Shown piece by piece: positions 11,701 through 25,103 of a DNA stretch of 64,000 nt. The stretch covers positions 9,797,387 through 9,861,386 of the forward strand of contig NC_064034.1 in assembly GCF_932526225.1 (NCBI RefSeq), written 5' to 3'. Below the pieces are notes generated by a model that was not told the DNA's origin, did not search any database, and saw only the letters and a list, made by a program, of their open reading frames with translations. The stretch's first letter is position 1; every line of letters starts with the position of its first letter. Both the position numbers and the translations under genes were made by a program. The stretch is from Nematostella vectensis. Taxonomy: Eukaryota > Cnidaria > Anthozoa > Actiniaria > Edwardsiidae.

Positions 11701-14149
11701 CCATGCGCGGCCACAGGGTACCCGGTTCCGGTGATCTCATGGAGAATGGGCGATGGCAAGTCAAAGTTCCCGGCCGCCGAGGAGAAGCGCATCGAACACC
11801 TGCCCTCAGAACATTTGTTTATTATCAGGAATGCGAGGGGGGTGGACACGGGAGCATACACGTGTACTGCGACTAATGGGGCGGGGAGTATTAACGCTAC
11901 TGCTTACGTTACTGTTCTGGGTGAGTCCATGTTAACGTCGCGTAAAGTAGTTTTTTTTTTTACAAAACAAGCTTGTATCTCGCTGGGACGCAAGCGCAAC
12001 ACAAGAGTAACACAATCAATCGGTTGCATTCTCTTGTGCTTGTTTTGCAGTGAGAATCGGATAATTGCGTGGCTTGCTTGCGTCCCAGTGAGAACCAACC
12101 TTAACGGAGCGCTGACGCCTTATCATTGTTTCCCTTATTCCACTTTGAATCGCAACACTAGTAAGAATCGACCAAACACAAGAGTAAGGCAAGGGGGCTC
12201 ATTCTATTGCTGTGACGATTTGAAAAATCTCGTGCATCTGTTCCACAAAGGTTGCACTCAGAGAATCCGTGTGTCTACCCGCAGTGCCTCATGAGTATAA
12301 AATAAATAAGCAAATAAGCGTAAATAAAAACAAGATCTGGTCCACAGAGCATTCTTGTTTATGTGCCTGGAAACACTCACGTTACTTCAAGATCAGGATT
12401 TAGCCCTATGCCTTACCCATAATCCACTGCGGATAACGACACGTGCATTCTCCGGTGCACTGCCATTTATGAAGATAGACGGCATCACGTGGGTTCTGCA
12501 GACATGACTAACGTCGATGTTTCTTTTTAGAGGTCCCTCGTTTCATGCAGTCTATGGTCAGCAAACGAGTGCGCACGGGCGAGAGTGCGGTCCTCGAATG
12601 TAAGGCCAGCGGTAGCCCAATGCCGCGGTTCACTTGGTACAAGGATGACAAGAAAGTGACTCTCTCAGCGCGCGTGGTGGCTCATGGTCAGCTGCTAGTG
12701 TTCGTGACAGTGTTGCGTGACGACGAGGGAACGTACACGTGTCAAGTGTCAAACTCACTGGGCACGGCACGGCAGAACACGCGGCTGACTGTCGTAGAAG
12801 GTAAGTTGACCAATCCCAGCTTTCCTCCATCAACCAATCAGGATGCGAGTACAGTGGAATCCCGCTACTGTTTTCTAATAAATGAATGCTCCCTGCATTT
12901 TCTGTTTTATGACTCGGTCCCAGAAGTGCCCCTATTAACAGGGTTCCACTGTATGAGAACAGATTTATGCGTCCCAGAAGTGTCTTTATCAGAGTTCCAC
13001 TGTATGAGGCCAGTCTTGTAGGTCCCAACTCTGTCCTTATTAAAAGGGGTTCACTTTATTAACTGTATGGGGCAAGTCTTGTAGGTCCTGACAGTGTGCT
13101 TATTAACGGAGTTACACTTATTATTGCAAAAAAAGGTTAACCCTCCGCTCGATGTAGGTTTACCGAAAAAAGCAATGAAATTAAAATTACTAGAGAAAAG
13201 CCGCCAAGAAATCATCTCAGTAATAGTTATGGCTTGTATGGTTTGAAGTTTTTGTTGGCAAAGTGCAGTTCAATGTGAGACTAGCATGTGATTCTTGTCG
13301 TTAGGTTCCGAACTGCAAACATGTCAAGACAAGGAATCCCGCTACGACAAGAAGACATTCCTTGGGATCATAGTCATATCGGTTGTGACGTGTGTGGTGG
13401 GCACGTCGCTCGTCTGGCTTTTAGTGATCTACTGCGCCCGTCGCGGCTCCCACCGCAGGCGACACAAGTTACGCGCGCGGCCATTCCAGGCAGACGGTAC
13501 CGACACCACCAACTCTAAGCTGACACACAGGGACGAACTTAGCTATATTCCACTCAAGTCCTCCAGCTCTGGGAGTACGCAAACAAGTCGCGACTCACCG
13601 AGGTCAACCGCAACTTTTCTTGCGTCCTCTGATTCGCATGGAGCAGCGTTTCCCGTAAGCGCTTCTATAGATACCCACTCGGGTTCCGAGAAAACTACGG
13701 GAAATATTAGCTCGGAGAACTCGCTTAAAGGAAGTCACTGTTCGTTGACATCGTCATGTCCGTCGGTTGAATCGGAGCCTGTTCGACAGGTGGTTCACGT
13801 TCAGATTCACTCTTCCGATAGTGATTCGGAAAAGTGCAAAGAGACTTCACCGACGCGAAGGAAAGAGACCGCTAATTTGGCGTGTTCTCAGAGCGACTGC
13901 GAGGACGCTTCAGAACATTGCGGGTCTGCCGCGCAGCACTGCGGGACAAATGCGGGTTATTGCGGGATACCCTCGAATCATTGCGGGACTCCTTTAGAGA
14001 CTAGCGGGACCTCTTCGGGCCATTACAGAACGTTCCGTGGGCTCGGCCCGGAATACGATAGCAATGACGTTGGAAGTGTTCTGATAAAAAGCAAAGAAAT
14101 GATCGTACGAACGCCTTCGTCAGAACATTTCAGTACCACTCATGTATAG
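2735..14149 (+). CDS. LRIG: LRIG-type transmembrane receptor (leucine-rich repeats + Ig domains), 5' incomplete
   Basis: Exons seen: 2735-2806, 4165-4239, 4369-4434, 4796-4867, 5329-5400, 5544-5615, 6270-6338, 6655-6726, 6801-6881, 7245-7316, 8224-8295, 8603-8683, 9138-9209, 9687-9758, 10248-10414, 10564-10745, 11275-11416, 11636-11920, 12531-12800, 13305-14149. They join in one frame (969 aa plus stop). The first 14 exons each encode one LRR of the LxLxxN type (for example YLNSNKISSIGHHAF) and all split a codon at phase 2. Exon 15 is an LRRCT cap (CDCKIKWFGSWL). Three Ig domains follow; Ig2 and Ig3 show clear C..W..DxGxYxC patterns. The last exon has a membrane segment (FLGIIVISVVTCVVGTSLVW), a basic stop-transfer and a Ser-rich tail of about 240 residues. 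LRIG proteins are single-pass regulators of receptor tyrosine kinase and BMP signalling; mammalian ones have 15 LRRs, so one repeat plus LRRNT and signal peptide are probably missing. The LRIG family call is firm; the paralogue is not assignable. Confidence 0.9.
3620..3721. repeat. Short minisatellite, 20-21 bp unit, about 5 copies
   Basis: Units at 3621-3640, 3641-3660, 3661-3680, 3681-3701 and 3702-3721 share the core TCCTATCCTGGTGGCTTCAA with few changes. It lies in the first visible intron of the LRIG-type gene and produces a spurious open frame. Confidence 0.85.
3755..3875. repeat. Imperfect tandem duplication, about 65 bp unit
   Basis: Two copies, about 3755-3810 and 3820-3875, each contain ACCCTGTGTGTTGCAG followed by an AT-rich stretch and TTATATTGTAACCCAG. 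Intronic, no coding value. Confidence 0.8.
8044..8157. repeat. Perfect 57-bp tandem duplication
   Basis: 8044-8100 and 8101-8157 are identical by eye, and a third partial copy starts at 8158. It ends 66 bp before an LRR exon (8224). Because 57 is a multiple of three, open frames on both strands run through it; these are not the frame of the receptor. Confidence 0.92.
9783..9836. mobile_element. Left-end fragment of the CCGTAGC MITE family
   Basis: CAGGGCCGTAGC followed by a G-rich run matches the left end of the complete element at 16112-16282. No right end is present. Intronic in the LRIG-type gene. Confidence 0.5.
11978..12093. mobile_element. Small inverted-repeat element (116 bp)
   Basis: The ends 11978-11995 (TCTCGCTGGGACGCAAGC) and 12076-12093 (GCTTGCGTCCCAGTGAGA) are reverse complements with one mismatch. 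It sits in the intron between the Ig2 and Ig3 exons. No clear target duplication was seen. Confidence 0.65.
12914..13115. repeat. Degenerate tandem repeat, about 50-65 bp unit, 3-4 copies
   Basis: Repeated phrases such as GTTCCACTGTATGAG, CAGTCTTGTAGGTCC and CTTATTAA recur at roughly 50-65 bp spacing in the last intron of the LRIG-type gene. Confidence 0.7.
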
Positions 14150-14428
14150 GAAACCTTGCACAAATGTAAATATTTACTTCTTCACAATCCTCTTTAAACC
14201 GCACCTGTATATGTCGGGCGATTGTGCGGAGATAGAGGCTTGGACGGTCCTGTGTTTGCCGCAAATATCCCGCCTGGTGAGACGAGCCTCTAGATAGTGC
14301 TGGTCGTATTAGTCGGTGTTGGTGTATTTACTGTCTTCGTGACCTCTACATATGTTGGTCTTAATAGTGAGGCGTGTTTGTTGTGGTTCAGTCTCATCTT
14401 TCAGGATGTATAGCGGCAAACGTTTTCT

Positions 14429-14434
14429 AATAAA
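14429..14434 (+). promoter_or_regulatory. Polyadenylation signal AATAAA
   Basis: First AATAAA downstream of the LRIG-type stop codon (14147-14149), 280 bp into the 3' UTR. Likely the transcript end. Confidence 0.55.
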
Positions 14435-14539
14435 AACCCATTCACCATACATATTGTGCTTAGGTAGATGTTTTTTTATTGGAATGCTTCATGTGTCGTA
14501 TTGTTCTTTTTCTTGTCGTTCTTATCACGCGTTGTGCCC

Positions 14540-15410
14540 ATATGACCGTGACTTTGTGGCGTAACCGTGACTGATATATGACCGTGACTTTGTAGTGTGA
14601 CCATAACTGTAATATGACCGTGACTGTGTTGCGTGACCGTGACTCTGTGGCGTGACCATGACTGTAATTTGACCGTGGCTTTGAGGTGTAACCGTGACTG
14701 TAATATGACCGTGACTGTGTGGTGTGACCGTGGCTGATATATGACCGTGACTTTGTAGTGAAACCGAAACAGTTATATGACCGTAGACTTTGTGGCGTAA
14801 CCGTGACTGTTATATGACCGTAACTTTGTGGCGTGACCATGACTGTAATATGACCGTGACTGTGTTGCGTGACCGTGACTCTGTGGCGTGATCATGACTG
14901 TAATTTGACCGTGGCTTTGAGGTGTAACCGTGACTGTAATATGACCGTGACTGTGTGGCGTAACCGTGACTGTAAATATGACCGTGACTTTGTGGTGTAA
15001 CCGTGTCTGTAATATGACCGTGACTTTTTTGTAACCGTGTCTGTAATGTGACTGTGTGGCGTGACCGTCACTGTTATATGACCGTGACTTTGTTGCGTAA
15101 CCGTGACTGTAACTATGACCGTAACTTTGTGGTGTAACCGTGACTGTAATATGGCCGTGACATTGTTGTAACCGTGTCTGTAATATGACCTATGACCGTG
15201 ACTTTGTGGCGTAACCGTTACTGTATTTTGACCGTGACTCTGTGGCGTGACCGTGATTGTATAATGACCACGACTTCGTAGTTTGACTGACTGTTATATG
15301 ACGGTGACTCTGTGGCGTGATCGTGACTGTTATATCAGCGAGACACTGTTGCGTGACCGTGACTCCGTGGCGTGACTGTAACTGTAATTTGACTGCGACT
15401 GCATACGTTA
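14540..15410. repeat. Large minisatellite, 36-bp unit
   Basis: About 870 bp of variant copies of a 36-bp unit built from two related halves, TGACCGTGACTTTGTGGCG and TAACCGTGACTGTAAT. Copies vary by base changes and small indels, and some have only one half. It begins about 100 bp beyond the likely poly(A) signal of the LRIG-type gene. The 126-aa minus-strand open frame inside it has a 12-residue period and is an artefact of the 36-bp unit. Confidence 0.93.
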
Positions 15411-16711
15411 CCTTGATTTAGTGCCTTGGTGTGACTGTGTCTCGATCTGACCGTTATACGCATTAACTGTCTCACTTATTTTACTACAGTATAGTTATTC
15501 AAATACGTCGGGGCTATTAATACATGATGGCTTTAGCTGACGGAAATTTTCATAAAACAATAATACATCCATATTGGATCGATAATATTTCGATTGGTTT
15601 ACTTTGTGCTTATCCTAGTTATCTGAGTAATTGATGCTCACATTTCGAGAAATTCCAGCCGTAGAATAGTGAACTTTGGAAAGTGCTCACTGCCTACCGG
15701 GTCAGGAATCGGAAGAAATCTTATCTTTCAAGAGGAAAGCTCATTTTTATCTAAAATACGCTGGAGCAAAACCATGACCTAAACAAATGAATTGTTCTAA
15801 CGACTTACCCCCAAAAAAGTCTTTAACGGTGAATCATTTATCTGCTTTTATTTGGGAATAACTCCGCGGGGTAATAGGGATTTTGGGATCCTGATTTTCA
15901 TTTAACTAATTTTCATTTAACTTGGACTGGACTGTTCCGAAGTGACTAGGAGTGGTGTTTATCATCATTTGGATATCTGATATCATTTCCTCAAAGGAAA
16001 TTTTTAATAGGAGTGTACAATATTTGTACTAAATATGACTTGTCTCATTCGAATTAGACGTTGTATTAAAGATACCAAGTTTATATGTGTCACACTGGTG
16101 GTTGTAATATGCAGGGCCGTAGCAGGGGGTGGCGCACTGGGGCACATGTACCCCCCCCCCCCCCCCCCAATATTTTCTAATATTATAAGGAAATGATCTG
16201 TAGGGACGTTGCTGTGTCCCCAATATTTTCCTAATGTTTCTGTATTGTGTCCCCCAATCGTACGTGGCCTGCTACGGCACTGATATGGGAGAATTTATCT
16301 GAGCGCCCCAGGTGGTCACATGGGGCGTGCGATGCGACACCTCAGCCCCCTTGGGGCCGGGTTCCTAGCCAGGTTAACGCTAAACCAGGGACAAATACCC
16401 TTTTCATCCAATCAAATGGCAAGATAGCCGTATTTATCCCTGGGCTAGCGCACCGGCACCGGACGGGAGGAGGAGGAGATGGCGTTGGGGAACATCCCGT
16501 AGTGTTCCTGTCCTTTCTTTTTGGCCCGCAATGCCTCTAGGATGGCAAGCTAATGAAGATCAATATGTTGCATTGATAATATCGCTCTCTGTTTTCTTTG
16601 AATCATACTCAATTTAGGATACTGGGGTTTCTGTAGCGAGCGGACATTGCGCCTCGAAAGAATTCGTTCCAGCGGTATTCCCCATGACGTTTTTCTGTCG
16701 TCCATTTCAAG
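15411..16711. other. Intergenic stretch with one MITE, no gene seen
   Basis: Unique AT-rich sequence followed by the MITE at 16112-16282 and a short G/C-richer stretch that leads into the GPKOW start. Nothing else could be supported. Confidence 0.6.
16112..16282. mobile_element. MITE, CCGTAGC family, complete copy
   Basis: Left end CAGGGCCGTAGCAGG and right end CCTGCTACGGCACTG are near-perfect inverted repeats. A 5-bp direct repeat ATATG flanks the element (16107-16111 and 16283-16287). The interior has an oligo-C run and AATATTTTCTAATATTATAA. Partial relatives are at 9783, 43487, 60687 and 62030. Confidence 0.8.
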
Positions 16712-19700
16712 ATGGCGGACGAGGCGAGCAAACCGTTTTCTTTTGGTTTTACCAAGAAAAGAGAGAGCAAGCAGTTAATAAATACCGGGAAGGGCGTATT
16801 AGGGAATGAACATGGCATTGAAAAGGAAGAAGAAAAAGATTTTCTTCACTCGGCTGAAAGAAATTCCCTTAAAAGGTTTCGATATAGTTTTAACTCACAT
16901 TCAACTTTGAATAGTCTCGAATTTGTATTCTAATTGAACCCTTTTTATCAGTGTAAAGCCGAAAGAAGAGGCGAAAGAGCTCGTTATTCCACTCATGAAG
17001 AAGAACAGATGGATTCTACCAACTGTGGAGGGTCTTGACAAGCAGGCTATGGAGGAAGTGATTAAAGGTAAAATATTCTGACAAGAAGAAAGTGTTTTCA
17101 ACCGAAAATGGCGAATGTAGTTCAAAACTTTACCTACTTGCTTCCACCCTTGCCTATAAAAGTTGGTAAGGATTTAATTTTGATAGTTTTTGATCTACAT
17201 TCGCCCTAAGCTTACTACAGTAGCAAGAAATACTGACCTATGTTTACTGGAACACCAGTACTTCGCACTCTGATACAGAAACTCGAACTCTGCTAACTCA
17301 AATTTCAATTCCCCTAGGTACTACTTTTTCAATCGTTTCTATTCCAAAAACTTAAAGTGCCAACCTTAAAGTGCCCATTATACAGTTATCCTTGATCATC
17401 TACATTTTTCATATGCATCTCCTCAGAGGCACAGAAAGATTTACAATCCAAAGAGAGTGAAGAGGATGACCTGACAATCCCTATCTTGATGCGAAACAAG
17501 CTTCCGGATATTTCCGGCTCCGATAAGGATGCTGTTAAAATGGACATTGCCCTGCGACCTGAACCGGTAATTTGATGTTTTATTGCATAAATACCTGTGA
17601 GTCGAAATATTTCCACAGGTAAAGTGTAGTGCTAAAGCAAGAATAGATTATTTTGTATTCACCTAATTGTTAGGAATTTATTTGTTTTCAGGGACATGTA
17701 GAAATTTAGCTCTGTTTGTATTCGAAGGGAGGATTGATTCTCTTACATACCATTATAGCGTTAAAGCTCTTTTTCAGCCCCCTTCCTCAAGTTCTAAAAA
17801 GCATAAAAAGAAATTTTTCAAGATTCTTGCAAAGATTGAATGTGAAGGAGATATTAAATGTTATTTTTAATGCAATGACAATTTATAGCATCTGAGACTT
17901 TTATAGGGAAAGAATACCTAGTGTCAACAATCAGAAAAATAGATTTTGAAATAGGCCCTCTCTCTCTATTAAGCCCCCCCCCTTCTTAGTGACAAAAATG
18001 AATTAAGCCCCAGGCTCTCACTGTATTACAGCTTACAGTATGCAGTATCAATCTTTGACTTTTTCCTTTGCCTCCCCCCCCCCCCCCCTCTTTGATTGAG
18101 ACAAAAAATGAAATAGGGGTTTATTACAGCTTATGTGGTATCGTAATTTCCAATGTTGTTGAGATAGGCAATGGCTTCTTACCACCACATACTAACTATA
18201 GTATGACCCTGGGCTTTGTACTGTACATGCAGGTCTCACTGGTAAATATATTTTATGATCAATATTCGCTATAAACTTCAAATGAGTTGCAGCTTTAGTT
18301 TATGTAATCACTGGAAAATGCATTATCTATTCAGACAACTCTTGAGGAGTATGAGGCAATGCCAGTGTCAGCATTTGGAGCTGCCATGCTACGTGGTATG
18401 GGCTGGAAAAAAGGCCAAGCAATTGGTGGTTCAGTAAAGGGGTGAGTCTATTGTAAATGCATGGCCAAATATCATAGAGAAAAGCAAATCATATAGATAT
18501 TTTTTTCATCTAAATTTTTTTGGAACAGTTGTTACAACTGTATCTTTTTCACAGCTGCAACATTTTTTCAACCACTCTGTACTCTCCTGTTTTGTGCATC
18601 TGTACATAGTTTTAGCTACTTATTTACATTAACCACTTAACAGCCCATACCCAGGGGAGTGCAAGGGGTGGGGACAACCCCCCCCCCCCCCACAACGGCC
18701 GAAGGTCCACTTTTAGTTCTCAATAGACGTGCTATTTGTAGACAATAAAGCTATAAAGCATAAGATAGATCACTCTGGTATGTAGCCAAATTCTATCAAT
18801 CCCAATTTCGCACACCCCCCCCCCCCCAAGAAAAATCCTAGATACGGGCCTGTTTAGTATACTCATATGCTGTTATAAAATTGTGAATTTTTTTTTAAAA
18901 CATCCCTAAGGGGCTTATTTTTCCAATTTTATAGCGGAGCCAGCGCTGCCGTAGGCCGCGTGCGGAGCCCCATAGGTATATAAATGGTCTATAACTAGGC
19001 GACTCAGTTTTTGTGGTCAATGACATCATTGTCACAAGCTGCCATCCAGCAGCCAGCCAGCCGCGATCTGCCTCGGCACAGGCCTCCAGAGCGCGCAAAA
19101 CAATATGGCAGATGAGTATTTTTGCCCTTCTCAAAAACACACGAAAACTGACTGCAGAAAAGCCAAGAATTGTCGAAAAAGAAGTGCTTGAAAAAAAATC
19201 ATTCGTGGGAATGCTAATCTCGGATATGAACTTGTCTAATTATGTGCAAAAGACTGTGTAAAAGCATGGTTGAAAGTTTTAAAGAGTCGAGTCTTGTGCT
19301 CGAGTCAAGGTCATCTGAAATGTCAAACTAAGCCACAAGATGAAGAAAGAAAAAACAAGCTAATTTTATGGACACCTTCTCCGACAAGTGCTCCTATGTA
19401 TTTGTCTTTGCACTGGAAGACGTAGGTAAGTTAGCGTATTGTATTAAAGTACTTAGCGGAACGATCTTCCAGAGTTGTTTTGTTTTCAAACTTTGAACAC
19501 CTTTTTCATTGTTGAATTTAATTTAAGCACTTTAAGTAACTTACTTACCTCAGGGAATGAATATTCTAGGCTGTATTTATCAAATTCTAAATTTGCCATT
19601 CACCATGCATCATAGGAAAATTATAACTACTATTCATGAATGAATTGAATATAAGTTACCAGAGCTGTCACAAGATTTTTGACCTCATCATTAACCTAAA

Positions 19701-22700
19701 TTTTGTGAGAATGTTCATACATTCTCTGTATTCATCCGCATTGGCTCTCTTGTTTTTCCCCCACATATTTGCTGTGTTTCATCCGATTTCAGGCTAAAAT
19801 TAATTACTTGGGTAAACTCCAGCTTTCTTTGGAGAAGCAAAAGAGGAACGGGTTTCCTAAAACCTTAAAGATATTGAGAGCTGGTCTCCTAAAACCCTAA
19901 GTATTAGTAATTTGTGAAAAACAACATATATTTGATAAACACTTGAAATTTAAATCAACTATTCTAGAATTCTGTTTTGATTTAAAAAAAAAAAGTGCAC
20001 ATACATATTAGGACCTTGAGGATCTGTTATTACCTAAAAAATATGCCTTGTTTTTATACCACCTACAATATTTTCAATCACCCTGGGTACCTCAATGTTT
20101 TCTTACAAACCTTAAAAAACCTTTTTTTTTTCTCATGTCACAATATAATGTGGTCCAGAAGTAAAATTCAGGTTTCATAGAAAGCCAAGACAGCTTTTTT
20201 GCAGAGGAGCAATTTTCTCAAAAGCAATGTTTTTTTCCCTCTGCAGCTTCTCCTATAAAAGCTCTCTCAACCTCTGGCTCATCAGATCATAGAGCTTTAT
20301 TATGAGACAGCAAAGTTTATGTTTCATTTTCTGTAATGGGTATCATTTTAGAAAATTTTAATTGGGACTATCTTTAGTTTTAGGTTTTTTGAATTAGGTT
20401 TTTGTGGTATAATATTTGTATCCTATATTTAGTTTTAGGTTTTATGAATTAGGTTTTTGTTGTATAATATTTGTATCTTAAGGAAATAACCAGTTTTTTC
20501 TTAAATGCTTTTCTCCAAACTTCTTCAGGTTAATCTCAGCCAGAGATTCTGAAATCAAGCTGAGACACAAGCTGCTGGCTAAGAGGCATGACCCAGGGCA
20601 GGATGTACATATAAGGCATTGGTATTTAATGTAGGTCACCAAAAATAAACACATATAAAATAGCAAAAAGTAAGATAATATTTTAATGGAAAAATTGTCC
20701 TAAAAAAATGAACCAGAGTTATAAAAGTAAAAAAAAAAACTAGTTTTTTTTCCAAGTTAGCCTGACAGGTTCTTGTATAATGTGTGGTTAGTGACATTTA
20801 GACTATTATAAATAGTCTCTTGCTATTACAATGACTCATGGTAAAGGGATTGAGGTAGTAAGTTAATCATAAAAAACAAAAACAGGTCTCCTATATGATC
20901 CCTTAAGATCATATTTTAAACTATTTAGAAATCAATTTTCCTATTTCAACCTATTTCAAATATAGGCTAATTAGATGCTTTATAAAAAGGATTATAATTT
21001 GATAATTTTAGGTTAACAGACTGTTTATTCTAGGTTCTTTTATGTGGTTCTTAACTGTATAATAAAATAGTGTATTCAGAAGTTGTTTAAATAATGTTGG
21101 AGTGCTTTCAATCTACCCTTAGCAAAGTTACATTTTAAAGCACAAGAGAGAAGGTTAAAGATATTTTTCCAATATTTGAATTGCTTACTTTAAAACGTAC
21201 ACAAGAATAAGAAAATGATAAAGCCTTATCTTTGCAAGTTAAGTAAAGTAATTTAAAGAAGTAAAAGTAATTGGGACAGTACAGGCAGGGAATGAGTACT
21301 TTTACCTCAAATCCACTATGATAGTGTGATTTGCTGATATACTTAGTGTATAGGAATTTGATATGTATTTTTTTATTGTTTTTTTTTTTATTTTGAAGAG
21401 AATAAAATAGCACCCAGTTTTTTTGTGATGAACTTTAATTGATCCTCATTTTAAAATAAATATGACCTCCCTTCACACCTGAAAGTCTTCCCTGTTAATC
21501 AAAGCATAAATTTATTTTGCTAATTTTGCTGTATCAGTTGTCTATCAAGTATAGTTTAGTTAATGATATCCTTAGTAATGTCAATAAATACTTTTTTTAC
21601 CTAGAACAAAAAACATATTTGTTCTAGGTATTCCCTAGGAGGATTGGGAGGACATTTTTAATGTACTAGCACCGGCTATTTTGGGGTATTTTGGGCTTGT
21701 TATAAAATTGAACTGCCATGGAATTGGTCAAAACTGACTACAGATATAGAAAGAATAGATACTAAAATCAGTTTGGAAAAGGGTGGTTGATGAGATTGAC
21801 AGCTTAAGGTGTTAAATGAAATAGCGTGTGTCCTTTTATCACTATATTTGCATTTTTTACCTACGCTTTTGATAATAAAAATAATTTTTTTAGCAATGTT
21901 TTATTACTATGATAAAACAAAGAATCTAGCGGGAGTTTTTTTAACAATTTTTTTGCGGGGAAGATAGAGCAATTAAAAAAATTCAAAATATCAGAAAACA
22001 TCATTTGTATTATTGAATTTTGGAAAAAATCCTGCTTGTCTCTTTCTTATTAGCTCTACTACACACATGGCAAAGGCATGTGTTTGACCTTTTCTGTATA
22101 GACAATAATATAAATCTGCCAAAAAAATTATAATGGCTCAACGAAACAGGGTTTCAAAACTCTTCACTTGTTTACCTCAATGCCCCTAGCAGTAACTGCA
22201 AATTTTGGCTCAAATACTTTATTTATCCTGTAGATATACAACAAAGAATATAGCTCGAATCCTCATAATTCAATTATTTTGCTGAATAAGCATGCATTTT
22301 GCACAAAATTCCACTAAAACTCCAGCAAAACTACAAGCTAGCAACACCTCTAGTGTATTTTTGGTGACTACTACATGTTACCAAATTATAGTGTATCATA
22401 ATGGTATTATATTATAGTATTCTAATTAATTTTCATATGTTCTCCATTATTTTCCTGTATTTCCCTATATTTCCCTGGTTTACCAAGTTTCCTCCAGTAT
22501 TTTCCTGTATTGCCTGTATTGCCCTGTATTCTCCTGTATTACAAGCATGACCTTATCTAAGTGTTGACAGATGTGCAAAGCTATTGATGATTCACATCCA
22601 CAAAACAGCTTTATATTTTACTTGCTTCTAGAGTGAGAACTTTTTGATGTAAAGAAAAATAAATAGCAGATATGAAAAATAGATGGTTATCCAAAACCAC

Positions 22701-24933
22701 TTGAGTAGGATTTTTTATAATTGCCCCCCATCATTTTTTGCCGGTGCAAGTCCCATAATAATAATTGCAGTATTTATAGAACATGCAATCTTTATATGTT
22801 TTACATATGGTGCCGTTTTTGTGGGTGGTGGAACATGATGCATAATGAAAGTGCGGGAAGGGGGGTTCTACACAAGTTTATGCTAAAAAAAAGTCATGCT
22901 GGCTCCGCTTTTAGGCAGTGCCTAAATCTATATATTATTTTTGGCTTGGTATAGAAACATGTAACACAGTGTTTGCTCTCTGGACCTTTACATTCTAAAA
23001 CACTAGAGTGCATTCCATGAACATCCCCTGACCCATAAACCTAACATATTCTGTAACCTTTTCAGTCTTGCTGAACCAATCGAATACATTCCAAGGTCCA
23101 AGGGCCTTGGGCTTGGGGCAGAGGTCAGAGCTGAGATGCCAAGCAAGCGAAGACGAAAACCTGGTGACAAAGACCAAAAGGTAATGGGTGTCTTTTAAAG
23201 ATCATTTACAGCTACAGTATTAATGGCCTGTTGAATGACCGATCCAAAATTTAAGGTGGTTTATTAGAGGGTACAGACATGAACAGAGACGTGATCTTTA
23301 CTTTTTTACTCAAATAGAGTGCAGGATATCTACCAATCCATGTCCCTGTATCCATGCCTGCTGTGGAGTATTGTAACACTCCACAGTACTAACTCAATTG
23401 AATTTGATTTTATAGCACAGTGGTCCAATAGTAGGGAAGGATGGGCGTGTTCGACATGTCAAAGGAGTTGGAGAGGAAGTGAAGCCGTCTGAACCTCTTG
23501 GTTAGTATGTGCAGCTACGTATGCTTTTATACCATGCTCTGGTAATATAATTCAAGCTGATAATAATAGATACCAAAAACACATTGGAAGAATGCCTACA
23601 AGAGTCACATGCCTGTAGCTTCAAGTGGAAGGTTACTGTTTAGTTAAAATGTTAGCTAGAAAAAGTCAAGAAAGTTAAATAAACTTCTTAGGTCCTTTGC
23701 TGTATAATCTATTACTGTTTACAGTTTACATAACAACATTGGGGTGCACATTCTTATGTCCTTTCTTTTAAAGGGAGGAAGGTTGTGATTTATGATCATA
23801 AAGCAGTTATACTGTAACATAAAAGAAAAAGAAATTCCCCTCATTATCTTTTGGTCTTAACAGTTCTCAGAGCACTCTCCTAGCCTGAGTATCAGGCGAT
23901 TTTATTTGTTAAAATTCGGAGAGGAAAAATAAAAGTACTTGTCTTGTTTCTCGCCGGCGCGAAAGAAACATAGGAGGGGCTGATACTCAGGTTAGCACTC
24001 TTCTAAATACGAATACTTTGCACAACGTTTTGCCTTTTGAACTTGCTTTCCCATCATTTACAAGGTCATACAGTATTTCATTCCCAAAAGCCCTAAGATA
24101 ATGTTTCTTGTTCACCCATTATGATGACACAAACACATGTGATTGATAAATTTTTATTTTATACTTTATGCAGCATTTGCAATGTTTGTTATGTTGTTAT
24201 GTCATTACATTGCTAGTGTTCATCAGGATTTAGTCTTTGCTAACTGACAGTCTCTAATTGTGTGTGATTCAGATTATCGTGTTGGCACATGTGCCGTCAT
24301 AGGGAGAGGGGCTCACAAGGATTTACATGGAAAGGTACACAATTTTACTCCTTCCCCTGCCTTTCTCTCTCATCCTTCTCTTCAAATTCGAGAATTTCGC
24401 TATTATAATTTTGAAAAGTTTTTTTATGAAAATAGGGGAAATAGGTCGATAAATTTTCATGTTGCGACGTGTAATAAGATATCTTCTTTTGACCATTCTT
24501 TGACCTCTTTCTAGGGGATATTTTCTGAAAGGAGGTTTGTAAATGTATCAAACATTAGCAGAGGATTAATTCCTACAGTTTTGCTCCAATACATCTATTT
24601 AAAATCTTAATCTGAAGGGGAGAGAAGATTGCACAGGCACTTGAGATTTTATACTTTTGTATGCGATGAAGTACACTTTCTGATTCCAGATTATATCTGT
24701 CGATGTGGACAACTCTCGGGTCACTGTTTCACTCCATATAAGCAATGAGGTAAACATTATTTTCATCGTGAACCTTTAATAATTGTAAAAAAAAAACTGT
24801 TACTGTAACTGCATCATTGCTTAAATCCACAGAATATAACACTACACCAGTATCATGTACGCTTGATAGATAAGGATGAATACAAAGAACTTTGCCAGGA
24901 AGGTATGAATGGGACTCTCAATAATAATGAATG

Positions 24934-25014
<81 letters not shown>

Positions 25015-25040
25015 TGATAATGATAATGATAATGATAATG

Positions 25041-25103
<63 letters not shown>

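Noticed and set aside
14460-14840. 126-codon minus-strand frame with His/Ser/Tyr repeats
   Set aside because: Pure product of the 36-bp minisatellite; 12-residue period and no conserved start.
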